From Paraburkholderia sabiae (GTDB taxonomy: Bacteria; Pseudomonadota; Gammaproteobacteria; Burkholderiales; Burkholderiaceae): a DNA stretch of 64,000 bases. Below the pieces are notes generated by a model. The model worked only from the letters and a program-made list of their open reading frames with translations. It was not told where the DNA came from and did not search any database. The DNA is taken from assembly GCF_030412785.1 (NCBI RefSeq), contig NZ_CP125296.1:1612001-1676000 (forward strand), in the 5' to 3' direction. Made by a program: the position numbers and the translations under genes. This document shows, piece after piece, positions 53,274 to 61,246 of the stretch (the stretch's first letter is position 1; each line of letters begins with the position of its first letter).

Positions 53274-53917
53274 TCAAGGTTTTGCTTGCCGACGACCACA
53301 CGCTCGTACGCGACGGGCTGCGCCACATCCTGCAATCCGCGAGCGGATTCGAGGTGGCGGGCGAGGCCTGCGACAGCGCGACCACCGTTGCGCTGGTCCG
53401 CGCCACCGACGCGCACGTGCTGGTGCTCGACCTGTCGATGCCCGGCCGCAACGGCATCGACCTGATCCGGCAGATCAAGGACGAAAAGCCCGCGCTGCGC
53501 ATTCTCGTGCTGACCATGCATGCCGAGCAGCAATACGCGGTGCGCGCTTTCAAGGCCGGCGCGTCCGGCTACATGACAAAGGAAAGCGCGAGCGCCGAAC
53601 TGGTCGGCGCCGTGACAAAGGTGGCGGCGGGCGGCGTCTATGTCAGTCTCGCGATGGCCGAGCGCTTCGCGCAGAACCTGAACGAACCCGCCGAAGCCTT
53701 GCCGCATCAACGTCTGTCGGACCGCGAATTCGACGTGTTCCGGCGGATCGTCGGCGGTCAGACGATCACCGAAATTGCCCACGAACTCTCCCTGAGCGTC
53801 AAAACCGTCAGCACGCACAAGACCCGCATCCTCGAAAAAATGCAGATGCCGAACGAAAACGGGCTCGTGCGCTATGCGATCCGCCACAAGCTGATCGACG
53901 ACGAAGCCGATCTCTGA
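53270..53917 (+). CDS. NarL/FixJ-family response regulator
   Basis: 215 aa. Receiver domain with DD8-9, phospho-acceptor Asp54 (VLVLDLSMPG) and a Lys near 104 (GYMTKESA), then a LuxR-type HTH (LSDREFDVFRRIVGGQTITEIAHELSLSVKTVSTH in parts). Coupled to the 51891 kinase. A perfect palindrome that may be its site lies just downstream. Confidence 0.94.
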   Translation: MIKVLLADDHTLVRDGLRHILQSASGFEVAGEACDSATTVALVRATDAHVLVLDLSMPGRNGIDLIRQIKDEKPALRILVLTMHAEQQYAVRAFKAGASGYMTKESASAELVGAVTKVAAGGVYVSLAMAERFAQNLNEPAEALPHQRLSDREFDVFRRIVGGQTITEIAHELSLSVKTVSTHKTRILEKMQMPNENGLVRYAIRHKLIDDEADL

Positions 53918-53922
53918 CGGGG

Positions 53923-53936
53923 TAGGAATATTCCTA
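53923..53936. promoter_or_regulatory. Perfect palindrome TAGGAAT-ATTCCTA
   Basis: A 14-bp perfect inverted repeat of ATTCCTA heptamers, 80 bp before the receiver-only gene. The shape (two abutting inverted heptamers) is that of NarL/BvgA-family binding sites. Confidence 0.5.
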
Positions 53937-54015
53937 TAGCTACTGCCTAAGTTCCTGGGCCCGCTTCAAGCATCTCCGATACTTTTTTGAGATAAGGCCG
54001 TCGATACTGGTAGAC

Positions 54016-54420
54016 ATGGATACCGCCGTGTCAGCCATTGCTTCGAAGGTCTATCTCGTCGATGCCGCCGTCGAAGTCAGACGCCGCCTCGCGCGTCTGC
54101 TCGGCGCGATCGCGGGCGTCGAAATCGCCGGCGAGGCCGAAGACGGCGACGCCGCGCTGGAAGGCATTCTTGCCAGCGACGCGGACATCGTCGTGCTCGA
54201 CCTGCGCCTCGCCGATGGGACCAGCCTCGAACTGATCCAGGCGCTGTCGCGCAGCCATCCCGCCATCATCAAGATCGTGCTGACGAACCACACGGCGCGC
54301 GCGTTCCGTGCTGCCTGCGAGGCAGCGGGCGCCGATTTCTTCTTCGACAAGACATCTGAATTCGATGCGGCCTGCCACACGGTCGCAGGCATCGCACGCG
54401 CGCGCGCCGCGCGCCCGTGA
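54016..54420 (+). CDS. Receiver-only response regulator
   Basis: 134 aa, one receiver domain and no output. Phospho-acceptor Asp62 (IVVLDLRLADG), Thr/Lys landmarks (IVLTNHTARAF, FFFDKTSEF). The acidic pair near the N-terminus is reduced to one Asp (YLVDAAVE), which may weaken Mg binding. It could be a phosphate sink or relay for the two kinases around it, or act directly on the FNR gene product just downstream. Confidence 0.85.
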   Translation: MDTAVSAIASKVYLVDAAVEVRRRLARLLGAIAGVEIAGEAEDGDAALEGILASDADIVVLDLRLADGTSLELIQALSRSHPAIIKIVLTNHTARAFRAACEAAGADFFFDKTSEFDAACHTVAGIARARAARP

Positions 54421-54437
54421 ATGAACAGGAGCCACTC

Positions 54438-55241
54438 ATGCTTGCCACCGACCTCGACCGCGATCTCGACACCGACGTCGCCGCCACGAGTCCGACCGTG
54501 CGCGCGGCAACCGTCATCCCGATCCATCCCGTAGCACGCGCCGACAAGACGCCGCAGCGCGCGTCGCGCTGCTCGACATGCGCGATGCGCGCGCTGTGCA
54601 TGCCCGCCGAACTGAGCGCCGCCGAACTGGCGCGGCTCGATGCGATCATCTGCGCGACGCGGTCGGTCAAACGCGGCGACACGCTGTATCGCGCGGGCGA
54701 TGCGTTCCACAGCATTTACGCGGTGCGCGCGGGCTCGTTCAAGACGGTCGTGATGCATCGCGATGGACGCGAGCACGTGACGGGCTTCCAGATTGCCGGC
54801 GAGGCGCTCGGGCTCGACGGCGTCGGCGCGGGCCAGCATAGCTGCGATGCGATCGCGCTCGAAGACAGCGCCGTCTGCATCATTCCATTTGCGCAACTCG
54901 AAGTGATCTGCCGCGAGATGAAGCCGATGCAGCATCACATCTATCAGATGATGAGCAGCGAGATCGTCCGCGAATCGAGCCAGATGATGCTGCTCGGCAC
55001 GATGTCGGCGGAACAGCGCGTGGCGACCTTTCTGCTGAACCTGTCGCGGCGTTTCAAGGCGCGCGGTTTCTCGGCCGCCGAATTTCATCTGCGCATGACC
55101 CGCGAGGAAATCGGCTGCTATCTCGGGATGAAGCTCGAAACCGTCAGCCGCATGTTCTCGAAGTTCCAGCGCGAGCGGCTCGTGGACGCGAACGGCAAAA
55201 CGATCCGTATCGTCGACGCCGAAGGACTCGCGCGCGTCTAA
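54438..55241 (+). CDS. FNR/ANR-type oxygen-responsive regulator
   Basis: 267 aa CRP/FNR family. Fe-S ligand cysteines C45, C48, C54 (RCSTCAMRALC) and C147 (SAVCIIPF) match the spacing of E. coli FNR (C20, C23, C29, C122) exactly. C-terminal HTH LRMTREEIGCYLGMKLETVSRMFSKF has the E-x2-SR recognition residues for TTGAT half-sites. N-terminal extension of ~40 residues. ATG 54438 has AGGAG 6 bp upstream and is preferred to the GTG at 54417. Seven boxes of the right type surround it. Confidence 0.93.
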   Translation: MLATDLDRDLDTDVAATSPTVRAATVIPIHPVARADKTPQRASRCSTCAMRALCMPAELSAAELARLDAIICATRSVKRGDTLYRAGDAFHSIYAVRAGSFKTVVMHRDGREHVTGFQIAGEALGLDGVGAGQHSCDAIALEDSAVCIIPFAQLEVICREMKPMQHHIYQMMSSEIVRESSQMMLLGTMSAEQRVATFLLNLSRRFKARGFSAAEFHLRMTREEIGCYLGMKLETVSRMFSKFQRERLVDANGKTIRIVDAEGLARV

Positions 55242-55280
55242 GAGCGCTTCTAACACATGCTTCGCCCGGAGGACGCCCCG

Positions 55281-56201
55281 ATGGTGCACGCTACTCCGCA
55301 TTCGGCCTGGCAGATCGACGAAGCGCATTTCGATCATGCCGCCCCGCTGTCCGAGCAACTGCGCTTCGCGCTTCAATACGCGGTGCTCGCGCCGTCCAAT
55401 CACAATGCGCAGCCATGGCGCTTTCTCGTCGACGCGCTCAGCTATTTCGGGCTCTCCTACTCGATCACGCTGTTTCCATCGGAAGCGGATCCCGACGTCG
55501 TCGCGCTGCTGATGGTGTCGCGTCACGGTCATCGCGACATGGCCCTCGCACCGCTGTTCGGCGCGATCACGAAGCGCGTGACGACGCGCGCGCCGTTTGC
55601 CGACGAGCCCATTTCCGCTGCCGTACAGCGTGCAATGATCGACGCGTGCGAGGCGGAAGGCGCGCTGGTCAGCTGCCTGCATGAGCGCGCTGATCGACAG
55701 GCCGTCGCGCATCTGGTCGCGGAAGCGGACCATATCCAGTTCGCCGACCCGCGCTTCAGACGCGAACTCGCGGCATGGATTCATCCGCGCCGCCGCGACG
55801 ACGGCATGCCGATGTATGGCGCAGCCGTCGACGGTCTGCTCGATTTCGCGGTGCCGCTCGTGTCAGCCGTGGTCCGCGTGTTCGATGCGGGCGCGGGTAT
55901 CCCTGCGACGCACCGGCATCTGGTCGACGGATCGCCGCTGATCGTCGGCATTGCGACCGCGCGCAACGACCGTGAAGCATGGCTCGCCGCCGGTCAGGCG
56001 CTCGAACGCATGCTGCTGGTCGCCGCGGGCGAAGGTTTGACGGCCTCTTACCTCAATCAGCCGATCGAGATCAGCACGTTGCGCGTGCAGATCTGCGGCC
56101 TGCTGCATCTCGACGCGACGCCGCAACTGCTGTTGCGCGTCGGACGCGGGCCGCAGGCCGACCATGCGCCGCGGCGTCCGCTTTCCGATGTGCTCTCCTG
56201 A
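55281..56201 (+). CDS. Acg-like nitroreductase-family protein, probably internally deleted
   Basis: 306 aa. Start AWQIDEAHFDHAAPLSEQLRFALQYAVLAPSNHNAQPWRFLVDA, in parts, is typical of the Acg/Rv2032-like nitroreductase family found in dormancy regulons; it ends with GLTASYLNQPIEISTLRVQIC and PQLLLRVGRG. Between WRFLVDA and LSYFGLSYSITLF family members, as I recall them, carry ~40-45 more residues including an RELTISCGAALFNLR block, which is missing here without breaking the frame. Function therefore doubtful. GGAGG precedes ATG 55281; the ATG at 55257 has no ribosome site. Confidence 0.75.
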   Translation: MVHATPHSAWQIDEAHFDHAAPLSEQLRFALQYAVLAPSNHNAQPWRFLVDALSYFGLSYSITLFPSEADPDVVALLMVSRHGHRDMALAPLFGAITKRVTTRAPFADEPISAAVQRAMIDACEAEGALVSCLHERADRQAVAHLVAEADHIQFADPRFRRELAAWIHPRRRDDGMPMYGAAVDGLLDFAVPLVSAVVRVFDAGAGIPATHRHLVDGSPLIVGIATARNDREAWLAAGQALERMLLVAAGEGLTASYLNQPIEISTLRVQICGLLHLDATPQLLLRVGRGPQADHAPRRPLSDVLS

Positions 56202-56245
56202 GTCCACGGCTGCTGCGCTTTGACGCAGGGGGACGTCGGCCGTCA

Positions 56246-56259
56246 TTGACGTGCCTCAA
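56246..56259 (+). promoter_or_regulatory. Weak FNR/ANR-like box upstream of the 56369 gene
   Basis: TTGAC-GTGC-CTCAA, two mismatches to the consensus, 110 bp before the start codon. Confidence 0.4.
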
Positions 56260-56368
56260 TTTCCGGCGACGGACACGCGATAGATTGAAAGTGCGATCTA
56301 CGCCGGCATGCATCGCGCCGCCTCGTGCGCATCATGCCGTTGCCCGTGTACCCGACAAGGAGCCGTCG

Positions 56369-56749
56369 ATGAGAATCACTCTTCACCTCGATACGTTCGA
56401 ATGCGCCGATCCCGCTGTCTATGCGATCCTCTGGCTCGATCGCGACGCGCGCAAATGGTCGCGCGAAGGACATGCGGCCATCGATCTGCCCGAATGGGGC
56501 AAGCTGGCCCTCACGAAGCAATGCACGCGCATCCTCGGCGCTTCAGACGCTGAAGACGAACACGTCTACTGCGAACTGGCGGGTCTCGATCTGCTGTCGC
56601 GGCAAGGACCGTTCGAAGGCGAATCGGGCGATGTGCTGTGGTATCGGCATGCGGACCGCGCGCCCGTCGCGGGGCAATGGCATGTGCAATGGATCGACGA
56701 AACCGACACGGAGCCGGAACACGGCGTCTTTGCGGACGACGAAGTGTGA
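56369..56749 (+). CDS. Small acidic protein of unknown function
   Basis: 126 aa, not recognised. No signal or membrane segment; rich in Asp/Glu/Trp (VYAILWLDRDARKWSREGHAA, GDVLWYRHADRAPVAGQWHVQWIDETD in parts). AAGGAG 6 bp before the ATG makes the start secure, and codon use matches neighbours. Position inside the FNR-box region suggests co-regulation. Confidence 0.75.
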   Translation: MRITLHLDTFECADPAVYAILWLDRDARKWSREGHAAIDLPEWGKLALTKQCTRILGASDAEDEHVYCELAGLDLLSRQGPFEGESGDVLWYRHADRAPVAGQWHVQWIDETDTEPEHGVFADDEV

Positions 56750-56792
56750 CGCCTGCTGCATTGCTTCAGGCAGACGCGGCGATCCGTTTCGA

Positions 56793-57110
56793 TCAACGCC
56801 GCCGCGTCGATGCAAACATCGCCTGTTGCAGCGTGTGCTCAGCGGCGTCGAATGCGCAGCGCACGGCCTCTTCCGCATTTTCCGCCGCATAGCGGCCGAT
56901 CGGCTCGAACTCGTGCGTCGCCGTGACGCGATCGAGACGCACGTCGTAAAGCGGCTTGCCCGAACGCAGACACAGTGCTTCGATCGCCAGTCGACAGTTC
57001 GACAGCCGCGCGCCGAACCGTTGCAGACGCACGAGCTGCATCGCCGCTTCGGCTTCGAGCGGCGCCGTCGCGCTGCAGCCGAGATACACAATCTGCATGC
57101 CGATGCCCAT
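56793..57110 (-). CDS. Short HPF/RaiA-like ribosome-hibernation protein
   Basis: 105 aa. LVRLQRFGARLSNCRLAIEAL, a YDVRLDRVTA strand and AAENAEEAVRCAFDAAEHTLQQ at the end match the fold and late helix of short HPF/RaiA proteins that dimerise or silence ribosomes in dormancy. A long-HPF C-terminal domain is absent. Start ATG 57110, with GGAGG 5 bp upstream. An FNR-like box lies 115 bp upstream. Confidence 0.7.
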   Translation of the reverse strand: MGIGMQIVYLGCSATAPLEAEAAMQLVRLQRFGARLSNCRLAIEALCLRSGKPLYDVRLDRVTATHEFEPIGRYAAENAEEAVRCAFDAAEHTLQQAMFASTRRR

Positions 57111-57224
57111 CATCGCCTCCCGTCGATCCATTCTTCATTCGATGCGCGAACCTTTTCATTGCGCAGGTCAGCGCAGTGCTCGCAGGTACTTATCACCAGC
57201 GTAGCGGCGCACGCGCCGCCCCGA

Positions 57225-57238
57225 TTGATACAGGTCAA
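57225..57238. promoter_or_regulatory. FNR/ANR-like box between the HPF-like and kinase genes
   Basis: TTGAT-ACAG-GTCAA, one mismatch; could serve the leftward HPF-like gene (start 57110) or the rightward kinase (start 57344). Confidence 0.6.
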
Positions 57239-57343
57239 CGCACTTCGGCCCGGTTCGCGAACTGGATCAAGCGTTGGCGAACTGATATAACTCAGCTTCG
57301 AATACGCGAAGCGTCGTCTGTATCAACACTGCCGGGAGCCGCA

Positions 57344-58444
57344 ATGGCCGCGCCGAAGAACGAGCCGTCCTGCATCGCCAGAGCGGCATCCGTGTCGGAT
57401 GTCCCGCTCGAAGACCGCTATGTGCTGCTGATCGACGCCGTGCAGGATTACGCGATCTTCATGCTCGACGCCGACGGCAAGGTTTCGAGCTGGAATCCGG
57501 GCGCGGAGCGGATCAAGGGCTATACGCACGACGAGATCATCGGCCGCCACTTCTCGACGTTCTATACGGAAGAAGACATCGCCGCCGGCAAGCCAGCGCG
57601 CGAACTGGAGATCGCCACCGCCGCCGGACGCGTCGAAGACGAAGGCTGGCGCGTGCGGCGCGACGGTTCGCGTTTCTGGGCCAACGTCACGATTTCGGCC
57701 GTGCGCGATGCGAACGGCGCGTTGCTCGGCTTCGCCAAGGTGACGCGCGACATGACCGATCGCATGCGTCTCACGGAACTCGAACGCGCCACGGAAGTGT
57801 CGGCGCAAGTGCAGATCACGCGCGAAAACGAACAGAAGCGCATCGCGCGCGAATTGCACGACGACCTCGGACAGCAACTCACCGCGCTGAAAATGAGCGT
57901 CGCGCTGATCGAAGCGACCCTCGCGGCGAAGGACGAAACCGCGCCTCTCGTCGAGCAGACCCACGCGCTGCAAACGGAAATCGACGCGATGGCGATGTCG
58001 CTGCGCCGTATCGCCGCCGACCTGCGTCCGCCGCTGCTCGACGATCTCGGCTTGACGGCCGCGCTCGAATGGCTCGCCGAAGACTTCACGAAGCGCTACG
58101 GCGTCGCCGCGACGGTCCACGTCGACGCGGACGAGCCGCAGTTCAACGAGTTCGCCTCGACCACGCTGTTTCGCATCGTTCAGGAAGCGCTGACCAACGT
58201 CGCGCGCCACGCGGCAGCGAGCCGCGTGCGCATCGAACTGGCGCACGAAGGCGACCGGCTGTCGCTGGAAATCGAGGACAACGGCGTGGGCGCGAAGTCC
58301 GGTTCGTCGTCGGGCAGCACGTCGTTCGGGCTGCTCGGCATCCGCGAGCGCGTCAGGCAGTTGCACGGCACCGTGTCGTATATCAGTTCGCCGGGTGCGG
58401 GCTTTCGTATTTCGATTCGCGTGCCCTTTGCGGCCGTGCAATGA
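57344..58444 (+). CDS. Soluble PAS sensor histidine kinase (NarL type)
   Basis: 366 aa, no membrane segment. PAS domain (~25-145: QDYAIFMLDADGKVSSWNPGAERIKGY in parts, IIGRHFSTFY, TRDMTDR), HisKA_3 with phospho-His172 (RIARELHDDLGQQLTALKMSV) and a HATPase domain (NVARHAAASRVRIEL, DNGVGA, GLLGIRERVRQLHG). No regulator gene next to it; it may share the 53270 NarL-type regulator or feed the receiver-only protein. GGGAG precedes the ATG. Confidence 0.92.
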   Translation: MAAPKNEPSCIARAASVSDVPLEDRYVLLIDAVQDYAIFMLDADGKVSSWNPGAERIKGYTHDEIIGRHFSTFYTEEDIAAGKPARELEIATAAGRVEDEGWRVRRDGSRFWANVTISAVRDANGALLGFAKVTRDMTDRMRLTELERATEVSAQVQITRENEQKRIARELHDDLGQQLTALKMSVALIEATLAAKDETAPLVEQTHALQTEIDAMAMSLRRIAADLRPPLLDDLGLTAALEWLAEDFTKRYGVAATVHVDADEPQFNEFASTTLFRIVQEALTNVARHAAASRVRIELAHEGDRLSLEIEDNGVGAKSGSSSGSTSFGLLGIRERVRQLHGTVSYISSPGAGFRISIRVPFAAVQ

Positions 58445-58466
58445 CCCGGCGGCCTTTTAGCGGCAG

Positions 58467-60230
58467 CTAACCTTCGTCTTCCCAGTCGCGCCACTCGACG
58501 TCGTGCTGCTCCAGATACGCGTCGACGGCGACGCCGATCGTCGGGAAGAAACGCTCTTCGCCCATGACGTCGAACAGGCCATAGCGCCGCAGGATGTCCT
58601 TCACTGGTCCCTTCATCTCGGCGAAACACAGTTCGATCTGCCGCTCGCGCAGGCTCGCATGAAAGTCGCGCAGAATGTCGCTCGCCGTGACGTCGACGTC
58701 CGTGATCGGTTCGGCTGCGACGACGACCCACCGGGCGGGCGTGGCGGCTGTTTCGATCGCATGCTGAACGTGGTCGCGGAAAATGTCCGCGTTGGCGAAG
58801 AAGAGCGGCGCGTCCCAGCGATACAGCACCAGGCCGGGAATCGTCCGCGCCTCCGGATGCCGCGTGATGTCGTGATAGCCCTTGCGTCCCGACACGCGGC
58901 CGAGCACGGCGTCATACGGCCGCCACGCGCGCCACACGAAGGCCATCAGCGCGAGTCCGACGGCGATGAAAATGCCCTGAATCGGCCCGATCAGCGCGAC
59001 GCCCGCAAAGCACGCCATCGACTGCAGGAATTCGCTGCGACGCAGGCGCAGCAGCCGGAACACGTCGCGTATTTCGAACAGCACGAGTCCCGCCGCGACG
59101 ACCACGGCGCCGAGCGCGGCTTGCGGCAGCGTGCGTAGCAGCGTCGGCGCGAAGATCAGCAACGACGCCACGCACAGCGCCGCGACCACGCCCGTCAACT
59201 GCGTTTTCGCGCCCGCGGATTCCGCCACGGGCGTGCGCGACGAACTGCTCGTAACGGGAAAGCCCTGAAACAGGCCCGCGACGATGTTGCACGCGCCGAG
59301 CGCCACCAGTTCCTGATCGCGGTCGACGCGCGTGCCGCTGCGCTCCGCGAACACGCGCGACAGCACGCTGATATCCGCAAGCGAAATCAGGCCGATCGCG
59401 ATTGCGCCGGGCACCAGCGCGACGATCTGATCGAACGGAATCGCGGGGAAGGACGGCATCGGCAGACCTTGCGGCACGTTGCCGACCACGGCCACGCCCG
59501 CCCGCTTGTCGAGATCGAGCAGCGCGACGGCCAGCGTCGCGCCGACCACGGCGACGAGGATGCCCGGCACGGCGGGCAACCAGCGCCTGAATACGAAAAT
59601 CAGCAGCAGGCACGCGCCGCCGATCACGCACGTCACCTCGTTCAGTTTGCCGTCGGCGATGCCGCGCAGCAGACCGGAGACTTCCTGCTGCAGATTGCTG
59701 CCCTCGACCTTGAAGCCGAGCAGCTTGGGCGCCTGGCTCACGATGACCGTCAGCGCGACGCCGTTCAGATAGCCCTGGCGAATCGGCCTGGACAGCAGAT
59801 CGGTGAGAAAGCCGAGCCGGCACACGCCGACGCCGATACAGAAGACGCCCGACAGCACGGCCAGCATCCCCGCCAGCGGCAGCACGCGCTCCGGGTGTCC
59901 GCCCGCCATCGGCAACACGATCGACGCGATCAGCGCCGCCAGCGCCGAATCGGGACCGAGCACGAGGATGCGGCTCGGCCCGAACGCCGCATACGCGACG
60001 ATCGCCGCGATCGTCGCGTAGAGGCCGGTGATAGCGGGCAGACGCGCGGCCTCCGCATAGCCGAGACCGGCGGGCACGAGCACCGTCGTGAGGACGATGC
60101 CCGCGATCAGATCGTGCGACAGCCAGGCGCGCTGATAAGAACGCAGCGTCGCGACGCCCGGCACGCGGCGCATCAGCGGACCGGGGCGGCCAGTGTCGGC
60201 AGGGTTCGAATTGCGGGTCACGCGACTCAT
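58467..60230 (-). CDS. SulP-family inorganic anion transporter
   Basis: 587 aa. About ten to twelve membrane segments with SulP landmarks (LIAGIVLTTVLVPAGLGYAEAARLPAITGLYATI in parts, GPDSALAALIAS, SLADISVLSRVFAE, GFPVTSSSSRTPVAESAGAKTQLTGV in parts) and a C-terminal STAS domain (LVLYRWDAPLFFANADIFRDHV, CFAEMKGPVKDILRRYGLFDVMG in parts). Sulfate, bicarbonate or other anion symporter; substrate cannot be told. Confidence 0.93.
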   Translation of the reverse strand: MSRVTRNSNPADTGRPGPLMRRVPGVATLRSYQRAWLSHDLIAGIVLTTVLVPAGLGYAEAARLPAITGLYATIAAIVAYAAFGPSRILVLGPDSALAALIASIVLPMAGGHPERVLPLAGMLAVLSGVFCIGVGVCRLGFLTDLLSRPIRQGYLNGVALTVIVSQAPKLLGFKVEGSNLQQEVSGLLRGIADGKLNEVTCVIGGACLLLIFVFRRWLPAVPGILVAVVGATLAVALLDLDKRAGVAVVGNVPQGLPMPSFPAIPFDQIVALVPGAIAIGLISLADISVLSRVFAERSGTRVDRDQELVALGACNIVAGLFQGFPVTSSSSRTPVAESAGAKTQLTGVVAALCVASLLIFAPTLLRTLPQAALGAVVVAAGLVLFEIRDVFRLLRLRRSEFLQSMACFAGVALIGPIQGIFIAVGLALMAFVWRAWRPYDAVLGRVSGRKGYHDITRHPEARTIPGLVLYRWDAPLFFANADIFRDHVQHAIETAATPARWVVVAAEPITDVDVTASDILRDFHASLRERQIELCFAEMKGPVKDILRRYGLFDVMGEERFFPTIGVAVDAYLEQHDVEWRDWEDEG

Positions 60231-60279
60231 CGTCGAACCTCTCGAGTCGGATTGTTTTCGATGCCTGGGAAAACCGAGC

Positions 60280-60711
60280 TTATGCCCGCTGCCGCGTTTG
60301 TTGCAATCGTTCGAGCAACTCGAATGCCGCCATGCCGCCGAGCATCGCCGCGACGAAAACCCACGCCTTCAGCGACCCCGCGCCGAGTGCGACGAGCGCC
60401 GGGCCCGGACAAAAACCCGCGATGCCCCAGCCGACGCCGAACGCGGCGCTGCCCAGCACGAGCCGCGCGGTCACGGCGGTGCTGGCGGGTAGCTGCATCG
60501 GCAGGCCGAGCAGCGACTTCGCGCGGCGGCGCGCGAGCAGAAACGCGATTGAGCCGATGGCAATGGCTCCCACCATCACGAACGCGAGCGACGGATCCCA
60601 GCGGCCGGCGAGATCGAGAAAACCGAGCACTTTCGCCGGATTCGCCATGCCCGACACCATCAGGCCGACGCCGAACAGCAGCCCGGACAGCAACGCAACC
60701 AGGATGACCAT
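60280..60711 (-). CDS. YeeE/YedE-family (DUF6691) membrane protein
   Basis: 143 aa, four membrane segments: LSGLLFGVGLMVSGMANPAKVLGFLD and GVGWGIAGFCPGPALVALG, the latter with the conserved Cys-Pro-Gly. Second half of a split sulfur-compound (thiosulfate) transporter; forms a pair with the next gene, 1 bp apart. Confidence 0.88.
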   Translation of the reverse strand: MVILVALLSGLLFGVGLMVSGMANPAKVLGFLDLAGRWDPSLAFVMVGAIAIGSIAFLLARRRAKSLLGLPMQLPASTAVTARLVLGSAAFGVGWGIAGFCPGPALVALGAGSLKAWVFVAAMLGGMAAFELLERLQQTRQRA

Positions 60712-60712
60712 C

Positions 60713-61156
60713 TCAGCCTCCCCAGCCGCCCGTTATGTGCCTAAGCACGAACACGGTCACGAAGCCCGCCGCCATGAAGGTCGCCGTCGCGACCAGCGAG
60801 CGAACCGACCCGCGCGAAATGCCGCACACGCCGTGACCGCTCGTGCAGCCGCTCGCGTAGCGCGTGCCGATGCCGACCAGAAAGCCCGCGACGATGAGTT
60901 CGCCCCAACCTGCCTGGATGTCGGGCATAACGGGTTTGCCGAGCATGCTCGCGAGAACGGGTGCGGCGATCAGTCCCACGATGAAGGCCGCTCGCCAGCC
61001 GGCTTCATCGCGCGACGCACCAAGGATGCCGCCCAGGATGCCGCTGATCCCGGCAATGCGTCCGTTGAAGAGAATCAGAACGGCAGCGGCCACGCCGATG
61101 ACCACGCCGCCCACAAGAGAAAACAGTGGGGTGAAGTTCCCCATATCGATCGACAC
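60713..61156 (-). CDS. YeeE/YedE-family membrane protein, partner half
   Basis: 147 aa, four membrane segments: FSLVGGVVIGVAAAVLILFNGRIAGISGILGG in parts, and LVGIGTRYASGCTSGHGVCGISRGS with the conserved cysteines. The GTG at 61156 has GGAGG 5 bp upstream and gives the usual short N-terminus; the ATG at 61144 lacks a ribosome site at a normal distance. Confidence 0.88.
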   Translation of the reverse strand: MSIDMGNFTPLFSLVGGVVIGVAAAVLILFNGRIAGISGILGGILGASRDEAGWRAAFIVGLIAAPVLASMLGKPVMPDIQAGWGELIVAGFLVGIGTRYASGCTSGHGVCGISRGSVRSLVATATFMAAGFVTVFVLRHITGGWGG

Positions 61157-61246
61157 GACGCCTCCGGATTTGCCTGCGCAAGAAAGCGGATGCACGGCAT
61201 CCGCCTGTCAGCGCAATTGTTTCCTGGCCGCCGCGCGAATGGAAGA

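Noticed and set aside
54417..54437. GTG start for the FNR-type regulator
   Set aside because: It overlaps the end of the receiver-only gene without a ribosome site, whereas ATG 54438 has AGGAG 6 bp upstream.
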